From positions 1 to 64,000 of the forward strand of contig NZ_VVIW01000025.1 in assembly GCF_011682045.1 (NCBI RefSeq): a DNA stretch of 64,000 bases. Direction: 5' to 3'. The notes under the pieces were generated by a model. The model saw only the letters and a list, made by a program, of their open reading frames with translations. It had not been told where the DNA came from and ran no database searches. Source of the DNA: Massilia aquatica. Lineage in GTDB: Bacteria > Pseudomonadota > Gammaproteobacteria > Burkholderiales > Burkholderiaceae_D. Both the position numbers and the translations under genes were made by a program. This document shows, piece after piece, positions 1 to 7,732 of this stretch. Position 1 is the stretch's first letter. Each line of letters opens with the position of its first letter.

Positions 1-62
1 ATCATTCGAACCACTTCCAGCTTCAGGCTGGGATCGAATGTCTTCCGCTTTCTTGTTGCCAT
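1..62 (-). CDS. IS3-family transposase OrfA, N-terminal fragment
   Basis: Only the first 20 residues are visible, reading MATRKRKTFDPSLKLEVVRM. This Lys/Arg-rich start followed by a 'F-x-x-x-L-K-L-E-V-V-R' pattern is characteristic of the helix-turn-helix OrfA of IS3-family transposases, where OrfA binds the terminal repeats and is joined to the OrfB integrase by programmed frameshifting. The ATG at 62-60 is supported by a GGAG Shine-Dalgarno sequence about nine bases upstream. The gene continues beyond the left edge, so it is not known whether the transposase is intact. Confidence 0.7.
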   Translation of the reverse strand, partial: MATRKRKTFDPSLKLEVVRM

Positions 63-123
63 GTATTACTCCTCAGATGGTGGATTTTCCACCTATTGAG
101 GTGTCCGAGCAAATTAGACCACA
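1..123 (-). mobile_element. IS3-family insertion sequence, one end only, cut by the window edge
   Basis: The first 62 bases on the minus strand encode the start of an IS3-type OrfA. Upstream of it, about 60 bases of non-coding sequence lead to a plausible terminal inverted repeat at 101-123, which reads TGTGGTCTAATTTGCTCGG outward-in on the minus strand and begins with the TG typical of IS3 ends. The other end lies outside the window, so neither the matching repeat nor the target duplication can be checked. The tip at position 123 is inferred. The element lies next to lower-GC genes, which suggests an accessory region. Confidence 0.6.
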
Positions 124-207
124 GCACTTTTTTGTTTAGTACGAAAAAAGTATGAAAAATGATTCTGGGTGATACGAAGGGTGTCGCGGCAACGCTGGTC
201 GCGCCGC

Positions 208-1238
208 TCACGGCGCGCCCGACTTGCGCATGGCCATTTCCATTTCGCCGCGCAGGAACAGCTTGTGCCACTGGCCGTTTTCCATGAATGCAGCGCCGCC
301 CAGGCCAGCCATCAGCATCACGCCATCGTTGACCGACAGGCTGCCGGAGCATGCGTAGACTTCCGAGGGCAGGCCGCTGGCCCGCGCCAGCTTGCCGTTC
401 TCGATTGTCCATACCCCGTTGTCGTTGGTGCACCAGACTTTGCCTTCGTGCCAGACCATGTCCTTGAACCCGAGACTGATGCCGCCGTCATGGATTTTCT
501 TCCAGCGGTTTTCGCGCCCCACGAAAGTCAATCCCTCGTAGCACGAGACATAGACATTGCCATCGCCGCCGCAGCAGACTGTCCTGGTCCAGATATTGGT
601 GGGGAACGACAGCTTCTGCCATGTCTTGCCGTCGAAGTGCCAGACGTCGCCCTTGCCGCCAACTGCATACAGATCGTTTTCGTTGAATCCGGCGATGTCA
701 TCGAAGCCGTCGTCAGTCGAATTCGCCTGCTTCGGAATGGCCTCCGAGGGCGAAAACCATTCGCCCTTGCCAAGCCGCTTGCCAACCGACCTGTTACCGC
801 CGCAAACATAGGCGTAGCCTTCGATCATCTTGATGCGAAAGATCGACCCGCGGCGCACGGGACTGCCCTTGCATTCCTGGACCGGGGTATCCATGTAGCT
901 GACACCGCTGCCGATCACATAGGCCGAGGAGTCTTCCATTTCCAGTGCAATGAACTTGCTCTGCGGCTTGGTCGCCGCGCCGATGTAGACGGTCGCCCAG
1001 TCTTCCAGCAGCGTTGAGCCCCACTGCTTGCCTGGGTCACCATGACGGAAAAACGTCACCAAGTGCTTATCGCGACGATCCCGGCTTCGTCCGCTTTTTT
1101 CCTCTGCCTCGACTTCTTCGTCGCTAAACCAGCCCAGCGGTCGGCAATAAAGCCAAAACGCGTCCGGTCGCGCACGACACATCCATAGACATAAAACGTG
1201 CTGAGGTGGGTGGCATATTCCTTCAGTGTCATCTGCAT
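208..1238 (-). pseudogene. Propeller-like repeat protein, paralogue of the 1275-2279 gene, apparent frameshift
   Basis: Read across one frameshift, this is a full-length paralogue of the gene just upstream. Both contain LYAV-GKG-VWHFDG followed by a GDG-VYV strand, then VWH-xxK-W and a C-terminal SLSVNDGV-LMAG block. That pattern of short Trp/Gly-rich strand repeats resembles a beta-propeller, although no named family was recognised. The N-terminus starts at 1238 (MQMTLKEYATHL, matching MQITESQYAEYF of the neighbour). After about 33 codons it moves into another frame between roughly 1125 and 1140, where one extra G in a short G run (minus strand) would restore the frame. It may be a true pseudogene or a sequencing error. 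GC is lower than the window average. It begins 36 bases after its paralogue ends, so the two probably form one transcript. Confidence 0.6.
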
Positions 1239-1274
1239 AGTCATGCTATCCGTTGCAGGAAGCAACGGCCATCG

Positions 1275-2279
1275 TCAGGCGAATTGCATAGTATTAAAAA
1301 TCAATTGCCATGATTTTCCATCATGAATTGCCGCACCGTTGGTTCCTGCCATCAACAGCACGCCGTCGTTAACCGAGAGATTCCCCGCGCACACCGCCAC
1401 GTCGGAGGATGGAAATTCAGCTGCTACCAATTTATCGTTTGAAATGTTCCAAAGGCCGTAGTCACTGCTCAGCCAGAGTTTATCGGCATGCCATACTATG
1501 TCCCGGAATGGTAAGGTCATCGACTCACGGACGATCTGTTTCCACTCATTCTGGCGGCCGCGAAAAATATTTCCCGACTGAGCGCCTACGTAAACATAAC
1601 CGTCGCCAGCGCAACAGACAGAATGAAGATACATCGTTGAGGGGAAGGGCAGCGGACGCCACTTTACCCCGTCAAAATGCCAAACGCAGCCTTTCCCGGC
1701 GACGGCATACAAGTCGTGCGTCGAGAAGCCGTCAATATCCTCAAGGTCCATGTTCCCGGACCGCTCTTCGTCCTCGAAGTCTGCCAAAGTCTCCGCCGGC
1801 AAATGATGAGAAATCGATTCCCAGCGATTTTTCCCTGCCCTGATGCAGACGGTGTGGCCGCTGCCAACCGCGTGCATTACTCCTTGAATAAGCCTTGTGC
1901 GAAAAATCGCACCACGCCGTGGACCAGTTTCGTGGTGCGTGGGAATTGGCTCTTCTTTGCCGGATTCGTTTCCGCCCGCGGTGAGTACCAAGCCATCAGA
2001 CGATGTCACAACTGCTTTATCCTCCCCATTCTTGCTGGCACAAACGGTGAGGTTTTCATATCGGTTGAAAATGGTTTTACCCAATTGCTTGTCTATCGGA
2101 TCGTAGGGATAGTAAGACACCAGCCGCTTGGTCACATATGCCTCCGCAGTTGGCCCAGCATCTTCCGCTTCGGCAATATTCCGTAATATAAAACAAAAAA
2201 TATCATTACTTCGTACTGCGCAATCGGAAATAGTGTATCCCTCAAAATATTCCGCGTACTGGGATTCGGTAATCTGCAT
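1275..2279 (-). CDS. Propeller-like repeat protein of unknown function
   Basis: This 334-residue protein has no signal peptide or membrane segment. It contains repeated short motifs of the form L-Y-A-V-x-G-K-G-x-V-W-H-F-D-G, G-D-G-Y-V-Y-V-G and V-W-H-A-D-K-L-W, spaced about 40 to 45 residues apart from roughly residue 165 onward. Such Gly/Trp-rich strand repeats are usual for beta-propellers of the Kelch, sialidase or WD40 kind, but the exact family was not recognised. The start at 2279 has a GGAG sequence about nine bases upstream. The gene is followed at once by a frameshifted paralogue, so the pair arose by tandem duplication. GC is visibly lower than in the flanking metabolic genes and an IS3 element lies downstream, which suggests acquired accessory DNA. 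No function is proposed. Confidence 0.65.
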   Translation of the reverse strand: MQITESQYAEYFEGYTISDCAVRSNDIFCFILRNIAEAEDAGPTAEAYVTKRLVSYYPYDPIDKQLGKTIFNRYENLTVCASKNGEDKAVVTSSDGLVLTAGGNESGKEEPIPTHHETGPRRGAIFRTRLIQGVMHAVGSGHTVCIRAGKNRWESISHHLPAETLADFEDEERSGNMDLEDIDGFSTHDLYAVAGKGCVWHFDGVKWRPLPFPSTMYLHSVCCAGDGYVYVGAQSGNIFRGRQNEWKQIVRESMTLPFRDIVWHADKLWLSSDYGLWNISNDKLVAAEFPSSDVAVCAGNLSVNDGVLLMAGTNGAAIHDGKSWQLIFNTMQFA

Positions 2280-2551
2280 TCTGTCGCTCCAATTATTTAT
2301 CGGCCTTGTCCTTCGGTTAAGTCCGGCGGCAATGGCGTGCCAATGGCTGGTTCAGCGAACCTGTGCATTTTTCTGATTCATTGAATGTAAAAGACTTTTT
2401 GGAATGCTTTGGACTTAAGTTTAAGGGTATGCGATTAACCTCACGCCGTCGCGGGAATGAGGCTCTCGCCAAGCAGCGCGGCCAGGTGGCGGCGCGCACT
2501 GTGCGCCGCTCGCCGCCTTGCCGCGCACGCGTCGATGCCTGGCGCGTTCGC

Positions 2552-4384
2552 TCAACGCTGATAAAGCCGTTCGATATCCGTCGCGAAGTGGTTCGCCAGG
2601 TTCAGGCGCTTGAGTTTCAGGGTAGGCGTGAGCAAGCTGTTTTCGCTGGTCCACGGCGTACGCGTGAGGGCCACCGCGCGCGGCTGCGCATAATGCGGGA
2701 AGCCTTTGGTCAGTTCGCGAATGCGCTTCAAGGCCAGCGCCGCGGCGGCCGGCGCGCGCAGGCTGTCGGCGGCCTCGGGGTCGAGCTTGAGTTCAGCCGC
2801 CATCGCAGCCCATCCGGCCTGGCTCAGGACCACCGCGCAGGCGATGAACGGCCGATTGTCGCCGAACGCGTAGGCTTGCTCGAACGCCGGGCTGGCGGTG
2901 ATGGCCTGCTCCAGGTCCGACGGCGCGATCTTCTCGCCGGTGGAGGTGACGATGATTTCCTTGATGCGTCCCAGAATGCGCAGGCGCCCGTTCTCGATCA
3001 CCGCCTGGTCGCCGGTGCGCAGCCAGCCGTCGATGAAGGCGGCGGCCGTGTCGGCCTCGCGCTTCCAGTAGCCGCGCATCACGCTGCGCCCGCGCACCTG
3101 CAGTTCCTGCATCTCGCCGATGCGGACCTCGACGCCGGGCAGCGCGCGCCCGATCGTGGCCGGGTCGTTGTCATCGAGCCCATTGGCCGCGACCACGGGC
3201 GAGGTTTCGGTCATGCCGTACCCCTGCAGCAGCGGCACCCCAAGCGCCAGGAAACAGTGGGCGATCGCCTGCGGCAGTGCCGCGCCGCCGCTCACGGCCA
3301 GGCGCAATCGTCCGCCGAACTGGTCCCGGATGTTCGCTGCCACCAGTTTGTCGAGCAAGGGCCACAGCAGTTCGTCCAGCCAGGCCGGCGCGCCGTCCGG
3401 CACGGCGAGCTGCTGCGCGCGGCAGAAGCGGCGCCAGCCCACGCTTTGCGCCAGCGCGAACAGGCGCAGTTTCAGGGCCGAAGCGGCCAGTTTAGCCTCG
3501 ATCGCGCCGTGCACGCGCTCGTAAATGCGCGGCACCGAAATGAGGATGGTCGGTCGCACCGCCTTCATCTCCACGGCCAGCCGCGACGCCGAGCGCGAGT
3601 GCGCCACGCACGAGCCGGACGCGATCGGCAGGTAGTAGCCGGCGGTGCGCTCGAAGGTGTGCGACAGCGGCAGGAACGACAGGAACACGTCGTCCGCGCG
3701 CGGCGCCACCCGCTGCATGGTCGCCTTCACGTTTTCAAGCACATTGTCGTGGGTGAGCATGACGCCCTTGGGTTTGCCCGTCGTGCCCGAGGTGTAGACC
3801 AGCGCGGCCAGGTCGTCATGGCGGGGTCCTGCGCGCAGGCCGGGTTCGCCGTCCGCGCGCGCGATCAGCCAGTCCTGGAAGGCCAGTACCGGGCATTCGG
3901 CGCCAGCTGCCGGAACCAGGCCCGCAGCGTCCATGATGACCACCTGGCGCAAGGCCGGCAGCGCCATGCCGACCGCGGCGATGGCCTGCCATTGGGCATA
4001 CGACTGGGCCACCAGTAGCGACGCCTCGCTGTCGGCCAGGATGTAGGCGATACTGGCCGGGTTGTCGAGCGCATGCATCGGCACCGGCACGCACGCCAGC
4101 GCCAGTGCGGCCTGGTCGAGCGCGACGGCGTCGATTCCGTTCGGCAGCAAGATGGCGATGCGGGCGCCACGCGCCAGGCGCAGCCCCGCAAGGGCGTGGA
4201 TGATGCGCTCGACCTGGTCGCCGATGGCCTGCCAGGAAATCGGCATCCATTGTTCGCCCATATCGTCGTAGCGTAAGTAGGCGTTGGCGAGGGGCGTGTG
4301 CTTTACGCGCCAGGAAAACAGTTCCGCCAGGGTGTGCACGGCGGCGAGCGGGTCGCTCGGCTTGGTATCGATCAAAGTGGTCAT
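2552..4384 (-). CDS. AMP-dependent long-chain acyl-CoA synthetase
   Basis: This ANL-superfamily enzyme (610 residues from the ATG at 4384) should activate a fatty acid with ATP to an acyl-adenylate and then to acyl-CoA. The P-loop motif YTSGTTGKPKGV lies at about residues 197-208, the adenylate-binding YGMTETSP follows, and the hinge region has GWLRTGD and GRIKEII. The C-terminal lysine-bearing domain appears complete. An in-frame upstream extension exists, but the start at 4384 gives the usual family N-terminus and length, so it is preferred. The sequence resembles FadD15-type ligases more than short-chain acetyl-CoA synthetases. The gene stands alone: neighbours on both sides are unrelated, so the physiological substrate cannot be told from context. 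Confidence 0.85.
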   Translation of the reverse strand: MTTLIDTKPSDPLAAVHTLAELFSWRVKHTPLANAYLRYDDMGEQWMPISWQAIGDQVERIIHALAGLRLARGARIAILLPNGIDAVALDQAALALACVPVPMHALDNPASIAYILADSEASLLVAQSYAQWQAIAAVGMALPALRQVVIMDAAGLVPAAGAECPVLAFQDWLIARADGEPGLRAGPRHDDLAALVYTSGTTGKPKGVMLTHDNVLENVKATMQRVAPRADDVFLSFLPLSHTFERTAGYYLPIASGSCVAHSRSASRLAVEMKAVRPTILISVPRIYERVHGAIEAKLAASALKLRLFALAQSVGWRRFCRAQQLAVPDGAPAWLDELLWPLLDKLVAANIRDQFGGRLRLAVSGGAALPQAIAHCFLALGVPLLQGYGMTETSPVVAANGLDDNDPATIGRALPGVEVRIGEMQELQVRGRSVMRGYWKREADTAAAFIDGWLRTGDQAVIENGRLRILGRIKEIIVTSTGEKIAPSDLEQAITASPAFEQAYAFGDNRPFIACAVVLSQAGWAAMAAELKLDPEAADSLRAPAAAALALKRIRELTKGFPHYAQPRAVALTRTPWTSENSLLTPTLKLKRLNLANHFATDIERLYQR

Positions 4385-4778
4385 AAGTGGCGCAAAACGG
4401 CACAAGGCCGTGCAAAGAGAAAGGCGGATGATACCGGGAGAACGTGATAACGCACCTGAAGCACGCATATTCCGCCTGGCGTGCCACCCGGCCGGTACCA
4501 TGCCAGGCATGCGCAACGCCGGTTGCGCGCGGCGGGGGGTGGCTGTTTTGGTGGGGATCGGTCGGTTGCGATGCCGAGGCCGGCCGGTAATGAGCTAATC
4601 CGGATAGTACACAGATGCCACTCAAAATGCGGCCCCCGGTATCCGCATCTTGCCGGCGGCTGGCTCCGGGGCAAGCCGCCAAGTGAGCGACCGATGCCTA
4701 TTACTACTGCTACGTGGTTGAACGCTATTAAATAATTTACAATAGTCTGACGATGACGATGGAGTAAGGACATCCAAC
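4385..4778. other. Intergenic region between divergent genes
   Basis: About 390 bases separate the acyl-CoA synthetase start from the small membrane protein at 4779, so promoters for both should lie here. A GGCGGCT/AGCCGCC inverted repeat (4655-4680) can form a small hairpin. The AT-rich stretch at 4717-4745 includes TTGAAC and TACAAT, but their 14-base spacing is too short to call a promoter with confidence. No convincing coding sequence was seen. Confidence 0.3.
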
Positions 4779-5102
4779 ATGCGTACCGCATTAAAGGTCG
4801 TGGCGATTTACGTGGGTCTATCGGTTTTTCTGGTACTGCTTTGGCTCGGGCTTGGCGCCGGCGAACTGCCGGCAACAGTGACCCAATGGTTATGGCTGCT
4901 TGTCCTGGCAGTGCCGCTGCACTTGGCTGGAGAACTCATTGGACAGGGGCTGTGGGGCAACCGAGCTGGTCGTTTTGTCGAGCAAAAGACCGCAGGCAAA
5001 CGGCTGTCCGTTCTTCGAATGCTTTACGCATTCCTGATGATCCTGTTTTTTTGCGGCGCGCTGCTGGCGGCATCCTATCTCTGGGATCTGCTGAAGGCCT
5101 GA
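4779..5102 (+). CDS. Small integral membrane protein, unknown
   Basis: The 107-residue product is mostly hydrophobic, with likely membrane helices at about residues 5-27, 34-54 and 82-102. A basic, polar loop between the second and third helices contains GNRAGRFVEQKTAGKR. An AAGGA sequence eight bases before the ATG supports the start. No family was recognised and there is no catalytic signature. It precedes another unknown gene by about 100 bases on the same strand, so co-transcription is possible but not shown. Inner-membrane location is inferred from hydrophobicity alone. Confidence 0.6.
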   Translation: MRTALKVVAIYVGLSVFLVLLWLGLGAGELPATVTQWLWLLVLAVPLHLAGELIGQGLWGNRAGRFVEQKTAGKRLSVLRMLYAFLMILFFCGALLAASYLWDLLKA

Positions 5103-5200
5103 CACGCGCCGGATGCGCAGCATCTTGCGGCGGCTGCGCGCCGTGAGCTGGACTTTTCCCTGCAACGGCGCCGTTCGAATGATTTCAGGATATTAAATAG

Positions 5201-5803
5201 ATGAACACCCCAAAACTGTCACCTGCTCAGCTTCAACATGCCATGCAATGTGCGGCCGTCTGCGACGCAGCGGTCACGTCGGAAGAGTGGCTCAGGGCGT
5301 TCTGGTATCACGAGAACGGGTCCGGCGGCATGTCGATGGGTAAATACGACAATGGTGCCGGAGACCATGTAATCGCTTTCTTTACGCCCGACGGAAAGGC
5401 GTTGATCAAAGGGTTCGATCATGAATCGGAAGTCAGTGCGCATGCGCGCGAGGAATTCGGGATCTGGCCCGGGATTTATGACGGCATCCCTTGCGGGTTT
5501 TTGAGTCCGCTCCAGGATGAGGCCGCCGAATACGATCACGTGACATTCTGCTGCTGGTGCGAGGATGGCCAAACCTGGAAAACCGGCATTGCGCTCATTC
5601 CCGATGAGATGGATGACGGCTCCGACTGGCTGCTTGGCGTGGTTCAGATGAACGCGGATGAATTTATCGAATGGGGAAAGTCGTACTATGAGGCCACCTT
5701 CGATCTGATCGGAGAAGATGGTGTCTTTGCAGCGTTCGGACAACATGCGCCTGCGGCGGCAGGCGCAGCGCGGGACCGGAAAAGCGGTGACAGCGGCGCG
5801 TAG
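5201..5803 (+). CDS. Hypothetical acidic soluble protein
   Basis: This 200-residue protein is acidic and rich in Trp, Cys, Asp and Glu, with no signal peptide or membrane helix. Features include YHENGSGG near residue 36, FGIWPGIYDGIP near 85, and a CCWCEDGQTWKTG segment near 115-127. The size, acidity and solitary position resemble stand-alone immunity-type proteins, but no family was recognised, and this is only a stylistic impression. The last 20 residues are low complexity. A clear intrinsic terminator at 5834-5862 follows. GC is moderately below the window average. Confidence 0.55.
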   Translation: MNTPKLSPAQLQHAMQCAAVCDAAVTSEEWLRAFWYHENGSGGMSMGKYDNGAGDHVIAFFTPDGKALIKGFDHESEVSAHAREEFGIWPGIYDGIPCGFLSPLQDEAAEYDHVTFCCWCEDGQTWKTGIALIPDEMDDGSDWLLGVVQMNADEFIEWGKSYYEATFDLIGEDGVFAAFGQHAPAAAGAARDRKSGDSGA

Positions 5804-5833
5804 ATTTTAGCCAGTTTTTGCCCTGTCGCGATT

Positions 5834-5862
5834 CCGGCCGCAGCGCTTCGGGCCGGTTTTTC
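5834..5862 (+). terminator. Intrinsic terminator
   Basis: A CCGGCC/GGCCGG stem around an 11-base loop (5834-5856) is followed directly by a run of T. It lies 30 bases after the 5201-5803 stop codon and so ends that transcript, facing the convergent gene at 5913. Confidence 0.75.
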
Positions 5863-5912
5863 CTGGCACAATGAGCGTGGTAGTCCTGGATTTCCATTCC
5901 ATTTCGGTTGTA

Positions 5913-6380
5913 TTAACCGAGATCCTCGCCGCAGCGCATACGAACCTCGAAATCTGGGAATTGCGCGAGAGTGTCCTTCGTGAGAACTTCCGCTACCTGC
6001 GCTGAAAATGTCCCGATGGCGATCCAGGTATCAGCCTGCCATCCTCCTTTCGGATTTTCCAACTTCGGAAACGCCAGGCGCAGGCGACTCTGCGCCGCAG
6101 CATCGAGCGGGTGTGGGATCCGAAACTCGACTGTTTCCGATTGCTCAGCCATCCAGTCAAAGCCGGATTCGCCGATCCAGCCAACAATTTCGTTGTCGTC
6201 TGTCAGCGCGACACAGCGCCCAACGGCGGACGCCGCCTCGAACTGCGCGCGTGTCCGGACCGGAAAGACCCCCTTTTCGCACGTGCCGCAATAGCGAATA
6301 TGAGCACTATCCGTTACTGGAAGATCATTCCAGGTTTGTCGACACATGAAGGTGAGGTCGCATCGCGAGAATACCGTCAT
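5913..6380 (-). CDS. Small protein with N-terminal two-CxxC-like zinc-binding motif
   Basis: The N-terminus of this 155-residue protein reads F-x-C-R-Q-T-W-x-x-L-P-V-T-D-x-x-H-I-R-Y-C-G-T-C-E-K-G-V at residues 11-38. This pattern (Cys, then W-x-x-L-x-x-T, then R-x-C-x-x-C) recurs at the start of many small bacterial proteins and probably forms a single metal-binding knuckle. The remainder has no recognised fold. It is soluble, with no signal peptide. It converges with the 5201-5803 gene. The function is unknown; the motif could bind zinc or mediate protein contacts. Confidence 0.6.
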   Translation of the reverse strand: MTVFSRCDLTFMCRQTWNDLPVTDSAHIRYCGTCEKGVFPVRTRAQFEAASAVGRCVALTDDNEIVGWIGESGFDWMAEQSETVEFRIPHPLDAAAQSRLRLAFPKLENPKGGWQADTWIAIGTFSAQVAEVLTKDTLAQFPDFEVRMRCGEDLG

Positions 6381-6704
6381 GGCAGATTATTCCTTGCCGG
6401 CTCCGGCCGGATGCGGGGCGCGGAGTGTCGCGCAAATTTCCATTCTAAGCCCAAAAAACCACCCGGCATCGCCGCGAAACCTCATCAATGACAAAGCAAC
6501 AGCTCTCCCAACCGCCGATGCGATCAAACGCGCTGGTGAGCACACTGGATTGATACGGTGTTTCATTACATCGTCGCGACGAGATTTTTCCTTGGCGCCA
6601 ACAGCGCAGCGCGTTACCTAGTCACGGAAGGCCGCCACGCCGCCGCTGCGCTGGGTAAAGGTTGTTTCCGGCGTACGCGCCAAAGCGGCCGTACGAAAGC
6701 GGCA
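6381..6704. other. Intergenic region with no recognised feature
   Basis: These 324 bases lie between the 6380 start of the zinc-knuckle protein and the tatD stop codon at 6705. Short open frames exist on both strands, but none has a family resemblance, convincing ribosome site or coding bias. The promoter of the minus-strand gene at 6380 should lie in its left part. Confidence 0.3.
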
Positions 6705-7511
6705 CTACGACGATCTTTCCAGGCCGAAGAAGGCGAGGCTTGCCGCATAGGCGTCGGCACGGACTTGTTCGACCGGCACGCCGCGCGCCATCGCCAGCAG
6801 TTCGGCCACGCGCGCCAGCGCCGCTGGCTCGTTTCGGCCCGCAATATCCGGACGGTAGCCGGGCGGCGTCAGGTAGGGCGCGTCGGTCTCGAGCATCGTG
6901 CGTTCTGGCGGAATGGCTTGCAGGGCGCGCAGCAAGTCTTGATTGCGGTTTTTCTGCCCGACCCAGCCGGTGATGCCGAGATAAAAGCCCCGTTCGACAT
7001 ACTGCCTTGCGACCGTCTCGTTGCCAGTGAAGCAGTGCACCACGCATTTCGGCAGACGGTCCTTGAAGTTATCGAGGATGGCCAGCAGGTCGTCCGCAGC
7101 CTCGCGTTCGTGCAGGAACAAGGGCTTTCCAAGCGTGCACGCCAGCTCGACTTGCGCCTCGAGCGCGGCGCGCTGCACGTTGCGCGGGGACAGGTCGCGG
7201 TTGTAGTCGAGACCCGTTTCGCCCACCGCCACGGCGTTCGGATGCGACAGCAGCGAGCGCAGGCCGGCCAATGCGTCGGCGTCGAGCCCGGACGCGTAAT
7301 GCGGATGAATGCCGGCGGTGAAGAAAGCAGTCCCGGGGGCCATTTTTTCGGTCAGCAGGGCCACTTCCCTGGAAATCTTGAGCGATGTGCCAGTCAGGAT
7401 GAAGCGCTCCACGCCGGCCTCGTGCGCGCGCGCGAGGACTTGTTTCCAATCACTTGTGAAACGGTGGCTGGCCAGGTTCAGTCCAATGTCGATCAGGGGA
7501 GATATGTGCAT
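6705..7511 (-). CDS. tatD: TatD-family metal-dependent deoxyribonuclease
   Basis: The 268-residue length and motifs fit TatD itself rather than the YcfH/YjjV branch, because the N-terminus reads IDIGLNLASHRF instead of a D-x-H-x-H motif. Metal-site motifs of the amidohydrolase-like barrel are all present: AGIHPHYA, GETGLDYNRD, LFLHERE, HCFTG, and LETDAPYL with RNEP. TatD proteins are Mg-dependent 3'-5' exonucleases, and roles in DNA repair and degradation have been described. The gene is not beside tatABC here. It stands alone on the minus strand, with a divergent unknown gene starting at 7733. Confidence 0.9.
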   Translation of the reverse strand: MHISPLIDIGLNLASHRFTSDWKQVLARAHEAGVERFILTGTSLKISREVALLTEKMAPGTAFFTAGIHPHYASGLDADALAGLRSLLSHPNAVAVGETGLDYNRDLSPRNVQRAALEAQVELACTLGKPLFLHEREAADDLLAILDNFKDRLPKCVVHCFTGNETVARQYVERGFYLGITGWVGQKNRNQDLLRALQAIPPERTMLETDAPYLTPPGYRPDIAGRNEPAALARVAELLAMARGVPVEQVRADAYAASLAFFGLERSS

Positions 7512-7732
7512 GAGCGTTATTGTGAGACGTAGCTTAATAGTCTGTCAATATGGTTCCGCTGGGCTACTTCTTCATCGCTAAGCCCGTGGTCGGACAAGGG
7601 CGATATTTTGCAGTGAGCCCTCATGATTTGCGATTTGCCGTCGATATAACCTTATGTCAATATTGCTTCGGCGGCTAGTTGGGCCGGGAGTATCCAGTTG
7701 ATAAAGAGCCCATTTTTTCACTTATCGCGATC

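Noticed and set aside
1-2279. Defence island
   Set aside because: Only an IS end and two propeller-like proteins are visible; no nuclease, helicase, methylase or toxin is present to support it.
2363-4018. Long open frame on the plus strand
   Set aside because: Antisense to the acyl-CoA synthetase, Arg/Gly-rich with no family features; an effect of high GC.
4717-4743. TTGAAC/TACAAT pair as a promoter for the 4779 gene
   Set aside because: The spacer is only 14 bases, too short for a reliable sigma-70 promoter.
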